Source: Planctomycetes bacterium B3_Pla
Lineage (GTDB): Bacteria > Planctomycetota > Phycisphaerae > Sedimentisphaerales > Anaerobacaceae
Reading direction: 5' to 3'
Assembly: GCA_005223045.1 (NCBI GenBank)
Contig: NJBM01000001.1
Location: 62,001 to 126,000 of the forward strand
DNA: 64,000 nt
Shown: in pieces, positions 18,901-27,320 of the stretch
Numbering within the stretch: the stretch's first letter is position 1
How the letters are laid out: each line of letters starts with the position of its first letter
The notes under the pieces: generated by a model
The model's database searches: none
The model's input: only the letters and a program-made list of their open reading frames with translations
Told to the model about the DNA's origin: nothing
Position numbers and translations under genes: made by a program

Positions 18901-19277
18901 GGAGAAAAATACAAAGTTTTTCACTTTTCTTAAGAAAACGGCATTTGGGGCTCCATATCAGCGATTATTTTGTCAACTTGATGCACTTTTTTTGACAGTT
19001 ACAGCAGAACATTGGCGACACCTGAATCGTTTTCATCGTTCGCAATTGGATGAGTTGTCGAGTGAACGGGTGTACGGAGAAGGAGGATTGACGCGCCCAC
19101 GCACATACGCATCAAGGCATGTAACTCATCCACACATACACCCTCTCACGACGCCGGTGTGAAGCCCTCAACTGCTCTCGGGAGGGTATTGCGGCTGGGC
19201 GGGTAAGCTGCTAAAATGTTGTCCGGAAGAAAATTCGTTGCGATCTTTATTTTGGGCAGCGACAGGATTAAGTGCAA
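18901..19277. other. Divergent region between blaI and DAHP synthase
   Basis: No gene is supported. The blaI promoter lies at its left end and a possible promoter for the DAHP synthase gene (TTGCGG-N17-TAAAAT, 19189-19217) at its right. A 96-codon open frame from 18872 has no ribosome-binding site and no family features. Confidence 0.5.
19189..19217 (+). promoter_or_regulatory. Possible promoter of the DAHP synthase gene
   Basis: TTGCGG (19189-19194), 17 bases and TAAAAT (19212-19217), about 60 bases before the start codon. The -35 box is weak. Confidence 0.35.
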
Positions 19278-20315
19278 ATGGAACAGACCGACAATCTAAA
19301 TATCCGGCAATTCAAGCCGCTGATAACTCCGAATGAACTCAAGAAGGAGTTGCCGGAGACGGAGGGGGCGGCGCGGGTGGTGGCGAATTCGCGGCAGAGT
19401 ATCCAGGATATCCTCGCTGATAGGGACAAACGCCGCATGGTGATAGCCGGGCCTTGCTCACTGCACGACCGGCAGGCCACGCTCGAATATGCGGGCAGGC
19501 TGAGGGAATTGCAGGACGAGATAGGCGAGAAGATTCTGGTGATTATGCGAGCATATTTTGAGAAGCCCCGCACAACGCTGGGCTGGAAAGGTATGCTGTA
19601 CGATCCCTTTCTGGACAACTCGTACAATATCGAGGAGGGCTTTCGCCGGGCGCGCGGCCTGCTGCTTGCCATAGGGGAGCTGGGACTTCCTACGGCGACC
19701 GAATTCCTGGACCCCATCGTTCCACAGTATATGGCCGATTTAGTCTCCTGGGCGGCAATCGGCGCCAGGACCGCCGAGTCGCAAATACATCGTCAGATGG
19801 CGAGCGGCCTGTCAATGCCGGTAGGTTTCAAGAATTCCACAGACGGCAACCTGACCGCTGCCGTCGATGCCATCAAAGCCGCTCAAAGCCCTCACTCTTT
19901 TATGGGGATAAACACAGACGGGCAGGTCGTCATCGCAGAGACTCGCGGCAACAAGTACGGCCACCTGGTCATGCGCGGCGGCTCCCAAGGCCCGAACTAT
20001 GGCTCGGAATATGTGGCGTTTGCAGGAGTCTTGCTGCGCAAGGCCGGCGTATCGTGCGGAATCCTAATCGATTGCAGCCACGCCAATTCGGGCAAAGTGC
20101 ATGAACGGCAGAGAGAAGTGCTGTTTGATGTCGCAGAGCAGGTCAAACAAGGCAACCGCTCGATAGCGGGCGTTATGCTTGAGAGCTTTCTTGCCGAGGG
20201 TAACCAGCAGCCGGGCAAACCTGAGAATCTCGAATACGGCGTATCATTGACCGACAAGTGCATCGACTGGAATGAAACTCAAGAACTGATCCGCTATCTC
20301 TCAGACACTTTATAG
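19278..20315 (+). CDS. aroG: 3-Deoxy-7-phosphoheptulonate (DAHP) synthase, class I
   Basis: 345 residues. Condenses phosphoenolpyruvate and erythrose-4-phosphate, the first step of the shikimate pathway. Class I (AroAI-alpha) signatures: MVIAGPCSLHDRQATLEYA, MRAYFEKPRTTLGWKG, RGGSQGPNY, and DCSHANSGK with metal-binding residues. The length matches AroF/G/H enzymes, and which E. coli paralogue it resembles by feedback control cannot be told. ATG 19278 is chosen because AGGA lies ten bases upstream; a GTG six bases earlier is too close to it. Confidence 0.95.
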   Translation: MEQTDNLNIRQFKPLITPNELKKELPETEGAARVVANSRQSIQDILADRDKRRMVIAGPCSLHDRQATLEYAGRLRELQDEIGEKILVIMRAYFEKPRTTLGWKGMLYDPFLDNSYNIEEGFRRARGLLLAIGELGLPTATEFLDPIVPQYMADLVSWAAIGARTAESQIHRQMASGLSMPVGFKNSTDGNLTAAVDAIKAAQSPHSFMGINTDGQVVIAETRGNKYGHLVMRGGSQGPNYGSEYVAFAGVLLRKAGVSCGILIDCSHANSGKVHERQREVLFDVAEQVKQGNRSIAGVMLESFLAEGNQQPGKPENLEYGVSLTDKCIDWNETQELIRYLSDTL

Positions 20316-20351
20316 ATTTCGTGACCCTCGCCGGGTGAACGTTGGTCTGCC

Positions 20352-21020
20352 CTAATTCACTTTCTCCCTGCTCGAAGTTTCGCGGAGGGTTCTAAGAGCG
20401 CTGAGAAACTTTGGCTGGATTTGATAGCCAAGATTATGAGCTTTATGCACGTCTCGCCACGCTTTTTCATATTCTCCGGTCATGGAATAGGCGGCGGCAC
20501 GATGCCGGTAAGCCTTGGCGTACTTCGGATTCATTTCAATCGCCGCGGTTTGGTCTGAGATAGCCATGCCGTATTCGCCTTTGACGAAGTGCATACACCC
20601 CCGCGTCGAGTACGTACCGGCGTACCTGGGGCTTATCTCAATCGCCCTGGTGTAGTCCGCGATGGCCCAGTCATATTCTTCCATTATGGAGTAGGCATTG
20701 CCCCGATTGATATGGACCTCGGCATAGTTAGGCTTTATCTCAATCGCCCGGTTGTAATTGGAAATGGCCCGGCCGTACTCGCCTTTGATGAAATAGACAT
20801 ACCCCCGGTTGGCGTAAATATCGGCATTCCCGGAATCTCTTACAACGGCCTTGTCGTAGTTCGAGATAGCCCGGTCGTACTGGCCCTTCTTGGCGCAGAC
20901 CGTCCCGCGACTGAAATAATCTGCGGAACTGCGTGTGCACCCGGCAACAGATGCGCAAATGACCATCCCCAACGTTATTAACGTACCCCCGGACGTTTGT
21001 TTGTTCTGAACACGCACCAT
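20352..21020 (-). CDS. TPR-repeat lipoprotein
   Basis: About 222 residues. A hydrophobic leader ends in a lipobox (VICASVAGC). Four to five tetratricopeptide repeats follow, each with the YxxRGxxxxxKGEYxxAISxYxxAIEIxPxYA pattern (for example YANRGYVYFIKGEYGRAISN). TPR arrays bind other proteins, so this is probably a periplasmic adaptor. The ATG at 21020 (MVRVQNKQTSG) is the likely start; a GTG at 21032 is possible. It lies 44 bases beyond the next minus-strand gene and may be in the same operon. Confidence 0.85.
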   Translation of the reverse strand: MVRVQNKQTSGGTLITLGMVICASVAGCTRSSADYFSRGTVCAKKGQYDRAISNYDKAVVRDSGNADIYANRGYVYFIKGEYGRAISNYNRAIEIKPNYAEVHINRGNAYSIMEEYDWAIADYTRAIEISPRYAGTYSTRGCMHFVKGEYGMAISDQTAAIEMNPKYAKAYRHRAAAYSMTGEYEKAWRDVHKAHNLGYQIQPKFLSALRTLRETSSREKVN

Positions 21021-21064
21021 AATCAACCACACTTGTCGCCGGTATTCTCAGAGACAATGATACG

Positions 21065-21853
21065 CTACTGCGTTTTTCGCTTGGCCTCTTCCATGAGGAC
21101 ATCATAGGCATATCCGGCCCCGAAATCTTTGTTTAGGGATATCTTTCCTTCGAATGTAATAACGTCGCCAACATTGACCTGCTCCTTGGTCGTGATCGTC
21201 AAATCGAACTTACCCGAGCCGCTGGTGCCGTCCTGCAAGTGGACCCAGTTCCTGCCCATGATCGCTCGGTTGACTTTTGTGACCTGCCCCTTAATCACAA
21301 CGGTCTTATCGGCATAGGAATCTTTGTTGGCAAAAAGATCGCCGATTGTTATCCCCCCTTCCGCAGGCTCAACCGAAATCTCCCCCTTCTCAATAAGAGG
21401 TTTCATTCGATGAGGCGTACTCATGGACGGCTGACTCGCTGCCGGCTCAGTTGCAGCAGCCGGTGCTTCACCGATGGAAATCCTATCGACAAAATAGATC
21501 GTCTCGAACGTTCTCTGCAAATCCTTGCTCTCGAAGTTCTTCATCTCGAGGCCGCCCGCAAAAGAAACCGTCTCTCCGGCCTCTATTTCTCTCTTGGTGA
21601 TGGCAATCCAATAATCCCTGTCCTTTTCCTTCAGCTTCAAATACGTATAGGCGTTAGTCTGGAGGATCTCCTGAACAACGCCCGTGCGCAGATTGACCCC
21701 GGCGCCGGCCTGCTGTTGCGGGTGATCGCTCTGTTGTGGGTGCTCATGCTCGTGCGACTGGACCTGCTGCTGCTTAGGTTCTTGCCCCTTCTGTCGACAC
21801 GAAAACATGACCAGAGCAATCACAATAGATATTGCCGTCAACGTTAGCTTCAT
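21065..21853 (-). CDS. Putative lipoprotein with two OB-fold-like domains
   Basis: 262 residues from ATG 21853, which follows GGAAG. A lipobox-like LVMFSC follows a short hydrophobic stretch. Next come a His/Gln-rich linker, a first domain (GVVQEILQTNAYTYLKLKE to FETIYFVDRI) like the small OB-fold proteins often called NrfJ-like, and a second domain (GDLFANKDSYADKTVVIKGQ to AYDVLMEE) of the same flavour with VHLQDGTSG. Both are read as OB-folds by pattern only. The longer open frame to 21991 lacks a start signal. Exported ligand- or redox-partner-binding roles are possible; the function is unknown. Confidence 0.7.
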   Translation of the reverse strand: MKLTLTAISIVIALVMFSCRQKGQEPKQQQVQSHEHEHPQQSDHPQQQAGAGVNLRTGVVQEILQTNAYTYLKLKEKDRDYWIAITKREIEAGETVSFAGGLEMKNFESKDLQRTFETIYFVDRISIGEAPAAATEPAASQPSMSTPHRMKPLIEKGEISVEPAEGGITIGDLFANKDSYADKTVVIKGQVTKVNRAIMGRNWVHLQDGTSGSGKFDLTITTKEQVNVGDVITFEGKISLNKDFGAGYAYDVLMEEAKRKTQ

Positions 21854-22038
21854 ATCGTACACTTCCGAGAATCTCAAATCATCTCCTTCAAACACACACC
21901 AGTATAACACATAAACGGCACAAAAACAACCACAGTCCCCCCGGAGACCGTAATTATCTCGAAATCCACGCAAAAACGGGTATTGACGCAAATGAGCGGG
22001 CCTGCTACAATTGGTTTTTCGCTGGGGGGACCAGTTGT

Positions 22039-22113
22039 GGTGAAAGTAGCTCAGTCGGTTAGAGCACCAGATTGTGGATCTGGGGGTCGCGGGTTCGATT
22101 CCCGTCTTTCACC
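22039..22113 (+). tRNA. tRNA-His (anticodon GTG)
   Basis: The cloverleaf is visible. Acceptor GTGAAAG (22040-22046) pairs with CTTTCAC (22106-22112), the D arm contains AGCTCAGTCGGTTAGAGC, the anticodon stem CCAGA/TCTGG surrounds TTGTGGA, and the T arm is CGGGTTCGATTCCCG. A genomic G at 22039 faces discriminator C at 22113, the G-1:C73 pair that identifies tRNA-His. The terminal CCA is not encoded. Confidence 0.97.
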
Positions 22114-22201
22114 CTTTTTCTGAAAGAATCTCGGGGGATACCAGATACTTGGTGCCGGAGAATCGACGGGGCATCGAAAAACGAGAAAAAGGAGAAACGA
22201 A

Positions 22202-23548
22202 ATGAAGAAACTCAAGTCCCAATCAAACACCATGCTCATCCATGCCTGGCTGATTCTTGTCGTGATTAGTCTGGCGTGTGCAACCAAAGGAATTGGCGCC
22301 GAGCTAAATAAACCGCCAAAAGGATTTAAGGCACTTTTCAACGGCAAAGACCTTACCGGCTGGAAAGGACTGTTGAAAAGGCCGTATGATGATCCGATCG
22401 AGCGGGCGGCACTGTGGCCGGCCGAGCTGAAGAAACTGCAACAGGAGGCAGACGAGAACATGCGGGAGCACTGGAAGGTGGTTGACGGTGTGCTGGTCTT
22501 TGGCGGCGGTGGACGCAGTCTATGCACAGCAAAAGATTACGGCGATTTCGAGATGTTGGTGGACTGGAAGATCAAGGAAGACGGCGACAGCGGCATTTAT
22601 CTGAGAGGCTCGCCCCAGGTGCAGATATGGGACACGGCGCTAAAGAACTCTGAGGTCGGTTCGGGAGGTCTGTTCAACAACCAGAACTATCCGAGCAAGC
22701 CGGATAAGGTTGCGGACAAGCCCGTCGGCCAGTGGAACACGTTCAGGATCTTCATGATCGGCGAGAAGGTCACTGTGATACTCAACGGTGAGATTGTGGT
22801 CGATAACGTAATTATGGAGAACTACTGGGATGAGGACATACCGATTTTCCCGATGGGCCAGATCGAGCTTCAAAATCACGGCAACACACTGTATTTCAGG
22901 AACATATTCATCCGTGAGATAGCGAGAGAAAAGGGAACCAACAGGCTGACCAGCGCCGAGAAGAAAAGAGGTTTCACCCGGCTTTTCAACGGCAGGAATT
23001 TGAACGGCTGGATCGGCAACAAGCAGGGCTACACGATCAAGGACGGGATCATGATCTGCGATCCGTCCCTCGACAGCAGCGGAAATCTATACACAGAAAA
23101 GGAGTACGGCGATTTCGTATTCAGGTTCGAGTTCCGACTGCTGCCGGGAGCCAACAATGGATTAGGGATTCGCACGCCGTTAACGGGCGCTGCGGCATAC
23201 GCCGGGATGGAGCTGCAGATTCTGGACGACACATCGCCGATATACACCGGATGGCTCAAAGATTATCAACACAACGGCTCGATTTACGGCGTCGTCCCGG
23301 CAAAGACCGGGTATTTAAAGCCGGTCGGCGAGTGGAATTACCAGGAGGTCACCGCCAGGGGCAAGCAGATAACGATCAAGCTCAACGATACAACGATTCT
23401 CGATGCCGACATCGAAAAGGCCAGCACGCCAAAGACAGTGGACGGCAAGGACCATCCGGGTCTGAAGCGAGATAAAGGCCACATCGGCTTTTGCGGGCAC
23501 GGCGACCAGGTCGAATTCCGCAACATAAGAGTTAAGGTCCTTGATTGA
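22202..23548 (+). CDS. Secreted protein with two DUF1080 (3-keto-disaccharide hydrolase-type) domains
   Basis: 448 residues with a signal peptide (LIHAWLILVVISLACA, cleavage near GIGA-EL). It carries two jelly-roll DUF1080 domains, each opening with the signature FxxLFNGKDLTGWxG (about 42-56, GFKALFNGKDLTGW) or FTRLFNGRNLNGWIG (about 258-272) and containing E/D-x-G-D-F-E/V-F type strands (YGDFEMLVDWKI, YGDFVFRFEFRL). The family includes enzymes acting on 3-keto glycosides made by Gfo/Idh oxidoreductases, and is greatly expanded in planctomycetes. A Tat-exported Gfo/Idh protein follows 39 bases downstream, which fits the pathway. AAAGGAGAAACGA precedes the ATG. Confidence 0.9.
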   Translation: MKKLKSQSNTMLIHAWLILVVISLACATKGIGAELNKPPKGFKALFNGKDLTGWKGLLKRPYDDPIERAALWPAELKKLQQEADENMREHWKVVDGVLVFGGGGRSLCTAKDYGDFEMLVDWKIKEDGDSGIYLRGSPQVQIWDTALKNSEVGSGGLFNNQNYPSKPDKVADKPVGQWNTFRIFMIGEKVTVILNGEIVVDNVIMENYWDEDIPIFPMGQIELQNHGNTLYFRNIFIREIAREKGTNRLTSAEKKRGFTRLFNGRNLNGWIGNKQGYTIKDGIMICDPSLDSSGNLYTEKEYGDFVFRFEFRLLPGANNGLGIRTPLTGAAAYAGMELQILDDTSPIYTGWLKDYQHNGSIYGVVPAKTGYLKPVGEWNYQEVTARGKQITIKLNDTTILDADIEKASTPKTVDGKDHPGLKRDKGHIGFCGHGDQVEFRNIRVKVLD

Positions 23549-23587
23549 ACAAAACCGACTTCGGGCATAACAGGAAGGAAACGCGTA

Positions 23588-24865
23588 ATGACCAACAGAA
23601 GTTATAGGAACGCAAAGCCTGTTACCCGTAGGGAGTTCCTGAAAGGCGCTGCCAGTGCCGCGATTGCGATGCCTGTGATTGTTCCTTCGTCGGTATTTGG
23701 CGCCAATGCGCCGAGCAACTGCGTCACCATAGGCTGCATAGGCGTCGGAGGCAAGGGCCGAAGCAACATGAAAAGCTTCAACGGCAACCCCGGCTCCGTG
23801 GTGGTCGCGGTATGCGATGTTGACGCGAGCCACAGGGAAAACGCCGGCCAATCGGCGGGGCTGGATGCCGGGTCATCGTATCGTGATTTTCGCGACCTGT
23901 TGGCGCGGGACGATATCGATGCGGTTTCGGTCGCCACGCCCGATCACTGGCATGTGCCGGCGTCCATCGCCGCCGTCAGGGCGGGCAAGGACGTGTACTG
24001 CGAAAAACCGCTGACTCTGACTATTGCCGAAGGCCGCGAGCTTGCCGACGAGGTAAAACGGTACGGCAGAGTCTTTCAGACAGGCTCGCAACAGCGGTCC
24101 GGCAGCGAGTTTCGCAAGGGCTGTGAGCTGGTCGTCAACGGGCGGATAGGCAAGCTGCATACGATGAGAGTAGGAATCTCCGGCAACAATAGAAAGTGTG
24201 AGCCGACCTGGATGCCTGAGCCGGTGCCGGAAGGTTTTGACTATGATCTATGGCTGGGGCCTGCCCCGTGGGAACCTTACCATACACAGCGATGCCACTA
24301 TCAGTTCCGGTTCATTCTGGAATACTCAGGCGGGCAAATGACCAACTGGGGGGCGCACCATCTGGACATCGCCCAGTGGGGCAATCAGGCCGACGATACC
24401 GGGCCGGTGGAAATCCGCGGCAAAGGCGAATTCCCCAAGACCGGGCTGTTCACGACGGCAACCAAAGCGGAGGTTGAGTACACTTATGCCAACGGCGTTA
24501 AAATGTTTCTTAATAGAGGCGGCGGAACGCGTTTCGAGGGCACAGAGGGATGGGTCTATGTCAACCGGGGCAAAATCGAAGCCGAGCCAAAATCGATTTT
24601 GACATCGGTAATAGGCCCCGATGAGACTCATCTATACGAAAGCCGCAACCACACTCAGAACTTCCTCGACTGTATAAAGAGCCGAAAAAACCCGATCTGC
24701 AATGCCGAGGTAGGACATCGCTCCAGCACGGTATGCCACTTAGGCAACATCGCAATGATGCTCGACAGGCCGCTCAAGTGGGACCCCAACGCCGAGCAAT
24801 TCATCGGCGATCCCGAAGCCAACCGCATGACCTGGCGCCCCAGACGTGCACCATATAGACTATAG
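23588..24865 (+). CDS. Tat-exported Gfo/Idh/MocA family oxidoreductase
   Basis: 425 residues. The twin-arginine signal TRREFLKGAASAAIAM (RR at 14-15) exports it folded with its NAD(P) cofactor. A Rossmann domain (TIGCIGVGGKGRSNM) is followed by the catalytic-region motif CEKPLTLTIAEG and a C-terminal beta-sheet domain (MTNWGAHHLDIAQWG). Such secreted oxidoreductases oxidise or epimerise sugars; with the upstream DUF1080 protein it forms a probable keto-sugar module. GGAAGGAAACGCGT precedes the ATG. Confidence 0.93.
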   Translation: MTNRSYRNAKPVTRREFLKGAASAAIAMPVIVPSSVFGANAPSNCVTIGCIGVGGKGRSNMKSFNGNPGSVVVAVCDVDASHRENAGQSAGLDAGSSYRDFRDLLARDDIDAVSVATPDHWHVPASIAAVRAGKDVYCEKPLTLTIAEGRELADEVKRYGRVFQTGSQQRSGSEFRKGCELVVNGRIGKLHTMRVGISGNNRKCEPTWMPEPVPEGFDYDLWLGPAPWEPYHTQRCHYQFRFILEYSGGQMTNWGAHHLDIAQWGNQADDTGPVEIRGKGEFPKTGLFTTATKAEVEYTYANGVKMFLNRGGGTRFEGTEGWVYVNRGKIEAEPKSILTSVIGPDETHLYESRNHTQNFLDCIKSRKNPICNAEVGHRSSTVCHLGNIAMMLDRPLKWDPNAEQFIGDPEANRMTWRPRRAPYRL

Positions 24866-24891
24866 GAAGCACCAGCGCTGCAAACACAAAC

Positions 24892-25006
24892 CGTAGGGTG
24901 GGGCTTGCCCCACCTTCTACCGGGCAGGATGGGCAAATCGCTTGCTTATGCTGTTAATGTAACGCGAATGAATCCGCATGGGCAGGAAACCTGCCCATCC
25001 TACGAG
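24892..25006 (+). repeat. REP-like element, copy A (GTGGGG/GGGCAGG family)
   Basis: A perfect hairpin of GGTGGGGC and GCCCCACC (24897-24914) comes first. A second block (24922-25006) ends in ATGGGCAGG AAA CCTGCCCAT followed by CCTACGAG. Copy B at 25450-25534 matches the second block over 85 bases at about 83%, with the last 33 identical. Confidence 0.85.
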
Positions 25007-25093
25007 TCCAGGTTTTGTCTGAAAAGGCAATTCTGGAGAGCAATGATAAATGAACAAACAGGACGCGCCCCATTTTTTCAAGGAGTATGATTC

Positions 25094-25441
25094 ATGAGTG
25101 AGTTCAGTTTCACTATGGATGGCTCTGTCCATTCTGGGCCTATTGTCTACTGTGAAGAAGATCGGAGTGTCGAAATTCCTTGGGAATGGTCAGGAAATCC
25201 CAATTATGATATTTGCTTTGCTCCTATAGACTTGAGATGGTTCAATAAAGAGCATCAGCTGAGAATACTCCATAAGCTACTCCTGTGGCTCAAAGATCAA
25301 AATATGAAAAGCACCATAGATCTTCCATCAGAAATTGAAATCACAGATCAACCGTGTCGTTGGGCAAATTGCAGTGAGCGAAGGATCAAAGGATCAGCGT
25401 ATTGCTTACGCCACTATGATTTGAATTTACTGTCTGGATAA
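25094..25441 (+). CDS. Small protein with a C-terminal Cys/His knuckle, unknown function
   Basis: 115 residues, ATG preceded by AAGGAG at eight bases. The N-terminal ~85 residues are unrecognised. The C-terminus has CRWANCSERRIKGSAYCLRH, that is C-x4-C-x10-C-x2-H, a plausible zinc knuckle. Base composition is more AT-rich than the neighbours, and 85-bp repeats lie on both sides (24922-25006 and 25450-25534), suggesting the gene arrived with or between repeats. It could bind nucleic acid or be part of a small accessory cassette; there is no evidence beyond the knuckle. Confidence 0.65.
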   Translation: MSEFSFTMDGSVHSGPIVYCEEDRSVEIPWEWSGNPNYDICFAPIDLRWFNKEHQLRILHKLLLWLKDQNMKSTIDLPSEIEITDQPCRWANCSERRIKGSAYCLRHYDLNLLSG

Positions 25442-25449
25442 AAGAAGTG

Positions 25450-25534
25450 GGGTAGGCTGGGTAACTCGCTTGCCCATGCTGTTTATGTAATGTGACCTGA
25501 ACCGCATGGGCAGGAAACCTGCCCATCCTACGAG
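25450..25534 (+). repeat. REP-like element, copy B
   Basis: Direct copy of 24922-25006 with 14 mismatches in 85 bases and the same palindromic 3' end. It starts nine bases after the small knuckle gene stops. Confidence 0.85.
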
Positions 25535-25676
25535 AACTTTGCACACGAATAATTAGTTGCATCACTTCCCCCAATTCTGTTATGATAGTAGCAGACAAGC
25601 ATGCTGGCCAGACACATCGGGTCTGGAAGGAAACAGCAGGCTCGGACAATCGTTCTCTGAGAGAAGGACGGCTGAT

Positions 25677-26420
25677 ATGCGCAAACGAAATGGTTTCACG
25701 CTAATAGAGCTATTGGTTGTTATCGCCGTTATCGCCATTCTCATGGCTTTGCTGCTGCCCGCCCTCAACCGCGCCAAAGAACAAGGCAAACGGGCCGTAT
25801 GCCTGAATAACGCCAAGACACTCGCTCTGGGATGGATGTTGTATTGTGATGACTTTGACGGCAGGATGCCCAGAGCCGTGGCGGTACAGGATGGAGGCTG
25901 GGTCCTGAAACCTCCCGGCAGCAGACCTGTTGACGCACCGAAAGAGACTCAGGTGCAGGCTCTCAAGGACGGTGTGCTGTTCGAGTATATCAAGAAAGTA
26001 CAGGTGTATCGCTGTCCTGTGGCCAAGAGCTACGAGATGCGCACATACAGTTGCTCGCATTCGATGAACGGCGGGAGTTTCGACGGCGGTCCCGTTGTCG
26101 AGAACATATATAAGATCGAGCATCCCGCTCGGCGTATCGTGTTTATAGACGATTTCGGCGAGGACTGGGACGCGGCGTGGGCCGTGCCCTGGAGCAGGCC
26201 GGCATGGTGGAATCCGATTCCCGCCCGCCACGGCGCCGGGACGGTCGTTGCCTTCTGTGACGGTCGCTCGGAATGGTGGGCCTGGAAGGACTCGCGCACC
26301 ATCGAACTGATGGCGGATTGGGAATGGGGAGCAAACGGCGACAATCTCGGTGTTGTGCAGGAGGACAATCCCGACCTGACCCGCGTGCAGAAGGCGATCT
26401 GGGGAGAGTTGGGTTATTAG
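25677..26420 (+). CDS. Prepilin-like H-X9-DG protein
   Basis: 247 residues. It begins with a short leader MRKRNG^[16 protein letters not shown], a class III prepilin signal processed by prepilin peptidase, and the helix continues to [20 protein letters not shown]. Near the C-terminus [12 protein letters not shown] fits the H-X9-DG motif of planctomycete prepilin-like proteins. GAAGGA about nine bases upstream supports ATG 25677 over earlier codons. These are minor pseudopilin-like substrates of type II/IV machinery, with cargo or role unknown. Confidence 0.88.
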   Translation: MRKRNGFTLIELLVVIAVIAILMALLLPALNRAKEQGKRAVCLNNAKTLALGWMLYCDDFDGRMPRAVAVQDGGWVLKPPGSRPVDAPKETQVQALKDGVLFEYIKKVQVYRCPVAKSYEMRTYSCSHSMNGGSFDGGPVVENIYKIEHPARRIVFIDDFGEDWDAAWAVPWSRPAWWNPIPARHGAGTVVAFCDGRSEWWAWKDSRTIELMADWEWGANGDNLGVVQEDNPDLTRVQKAIWGELGY

Positions 26421-26523
26421 CCCGGGCGCGCGGAACTTCGCTGGGCAAATCCTGGCAGAGAAGAGGATCGGTCCCTATGATTGGAATGGGCGTTCGTAGA
26501 TTGCCGAGAAAAGGAGTCTCCTT

Positions 26524-27306
26524 ATGAACGCATACAGCAGACGCCCGGAGGGAAAAGGATTTACACTTATCGAACTGCTGGTTGTGATTGCCATCATTGC
26601 CCTGTTGATGGGGATATTGATGCCGGCGTTGCAGCGTGTGAGAAAGCAGGCGAGGGCTGCCGCTTGCCAGTCAAATCTAAAGCAATGGGGCGTCGCAGCG
26701 GCGTTGTATAGCACGGAGCACGACGGAAAAATGTGGTCAATCCCTGCCGGAGTGGGAGAATGGATGGAAATGTTGCGCGCATATTACGCGGACATCGACA
26801 AGATTCGCGCCTGCCCGGCGGCGACAAAACCGTGTGAGGATACTGATGTTGTGGAAGCTCGCGGCAGCGTCGATACCATGTGGGGCCATAAGGGCCAACA
26901 AACCGAATGGGGAGGAAGGCAGAGAGGATATTGGGGCAGCTACGGACACAGTAGATGGGTCCAGTTTCCCCGGCCCTCACACCCAAGCGGATTCTGGGAC
27001 ACCTTCAATGTAAAGGGCACGCAGGATATTCCGGTCTTTGCCGATAGTGCCTTCACACATGCGCTGCCGCGCCACACCGATCCGATTCCGCCAGGGCCCT
27101 TGCAGTTTCCAGGAGATATTCCGCGGGATGCATCCAACTGTCAGATATGGCGCTTCTGCATCGACCGCCACAGCGGAGGAATAAACGTGTGCTTCTTAGA
27201 CAGCTCGGTGCGAAAAATACCGCTGTACGTTCTGTGGGACCTCAAATGGAGCCGCGAGTGGGTGCCGCAGCACTACCAGGAAGAAAGCATTCCGTGGGTG
27301 CGCTGA
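26524..27306 (+). CDS. Prepilin-like H-X9-DG protein
   Basis: 260 residues. The leader [12 protein letters not shown]^[24 protein letters not shown] is a class III prepilin signal followed by the alpha1 helix and [15 protein letters not shown], typical of the family. A degenerate H-X9-D(S) occurs at [13 protein letters not shown]. An AAAAGGAG site precedes the ATG. It follows the other prepilin-like gene by 103 bases and is probably co-transcribed. It is convergent with the sulfatase gene. Confidence 0.88.
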   Translation: MNAYSRRPEGKGFTLIELLVVIAIIALLMGILMPALQRVRKQARAAACQSNLKQWGVAAALYSTEHDGKMWSIPAGVGEWMEMLRAYYADIDKIRACPAATKPCEDTDVVEARGSVDTMWGHKGQQTEWGGRQRGYWGSYGHSRWVQFPRPSHPSGFWDTFNVKGTQDIPVFADSAFTHALPRHTDPIPPGPLQFPGDIPRDASNCQIWRFCIDRHSGGINVCFLDSSVRKIPLYVLWDLKWSREWVPQHYQEESIPWVR

Positions 27307-27320
27307 CACGGCTTTCGATC

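Noticed and set aside
18872..19162. 96-codon plus-strand frame beside the blaI promoter
   Set aside because: Overlaps the operator region, no ribosome-binding site, and reads as random composition.
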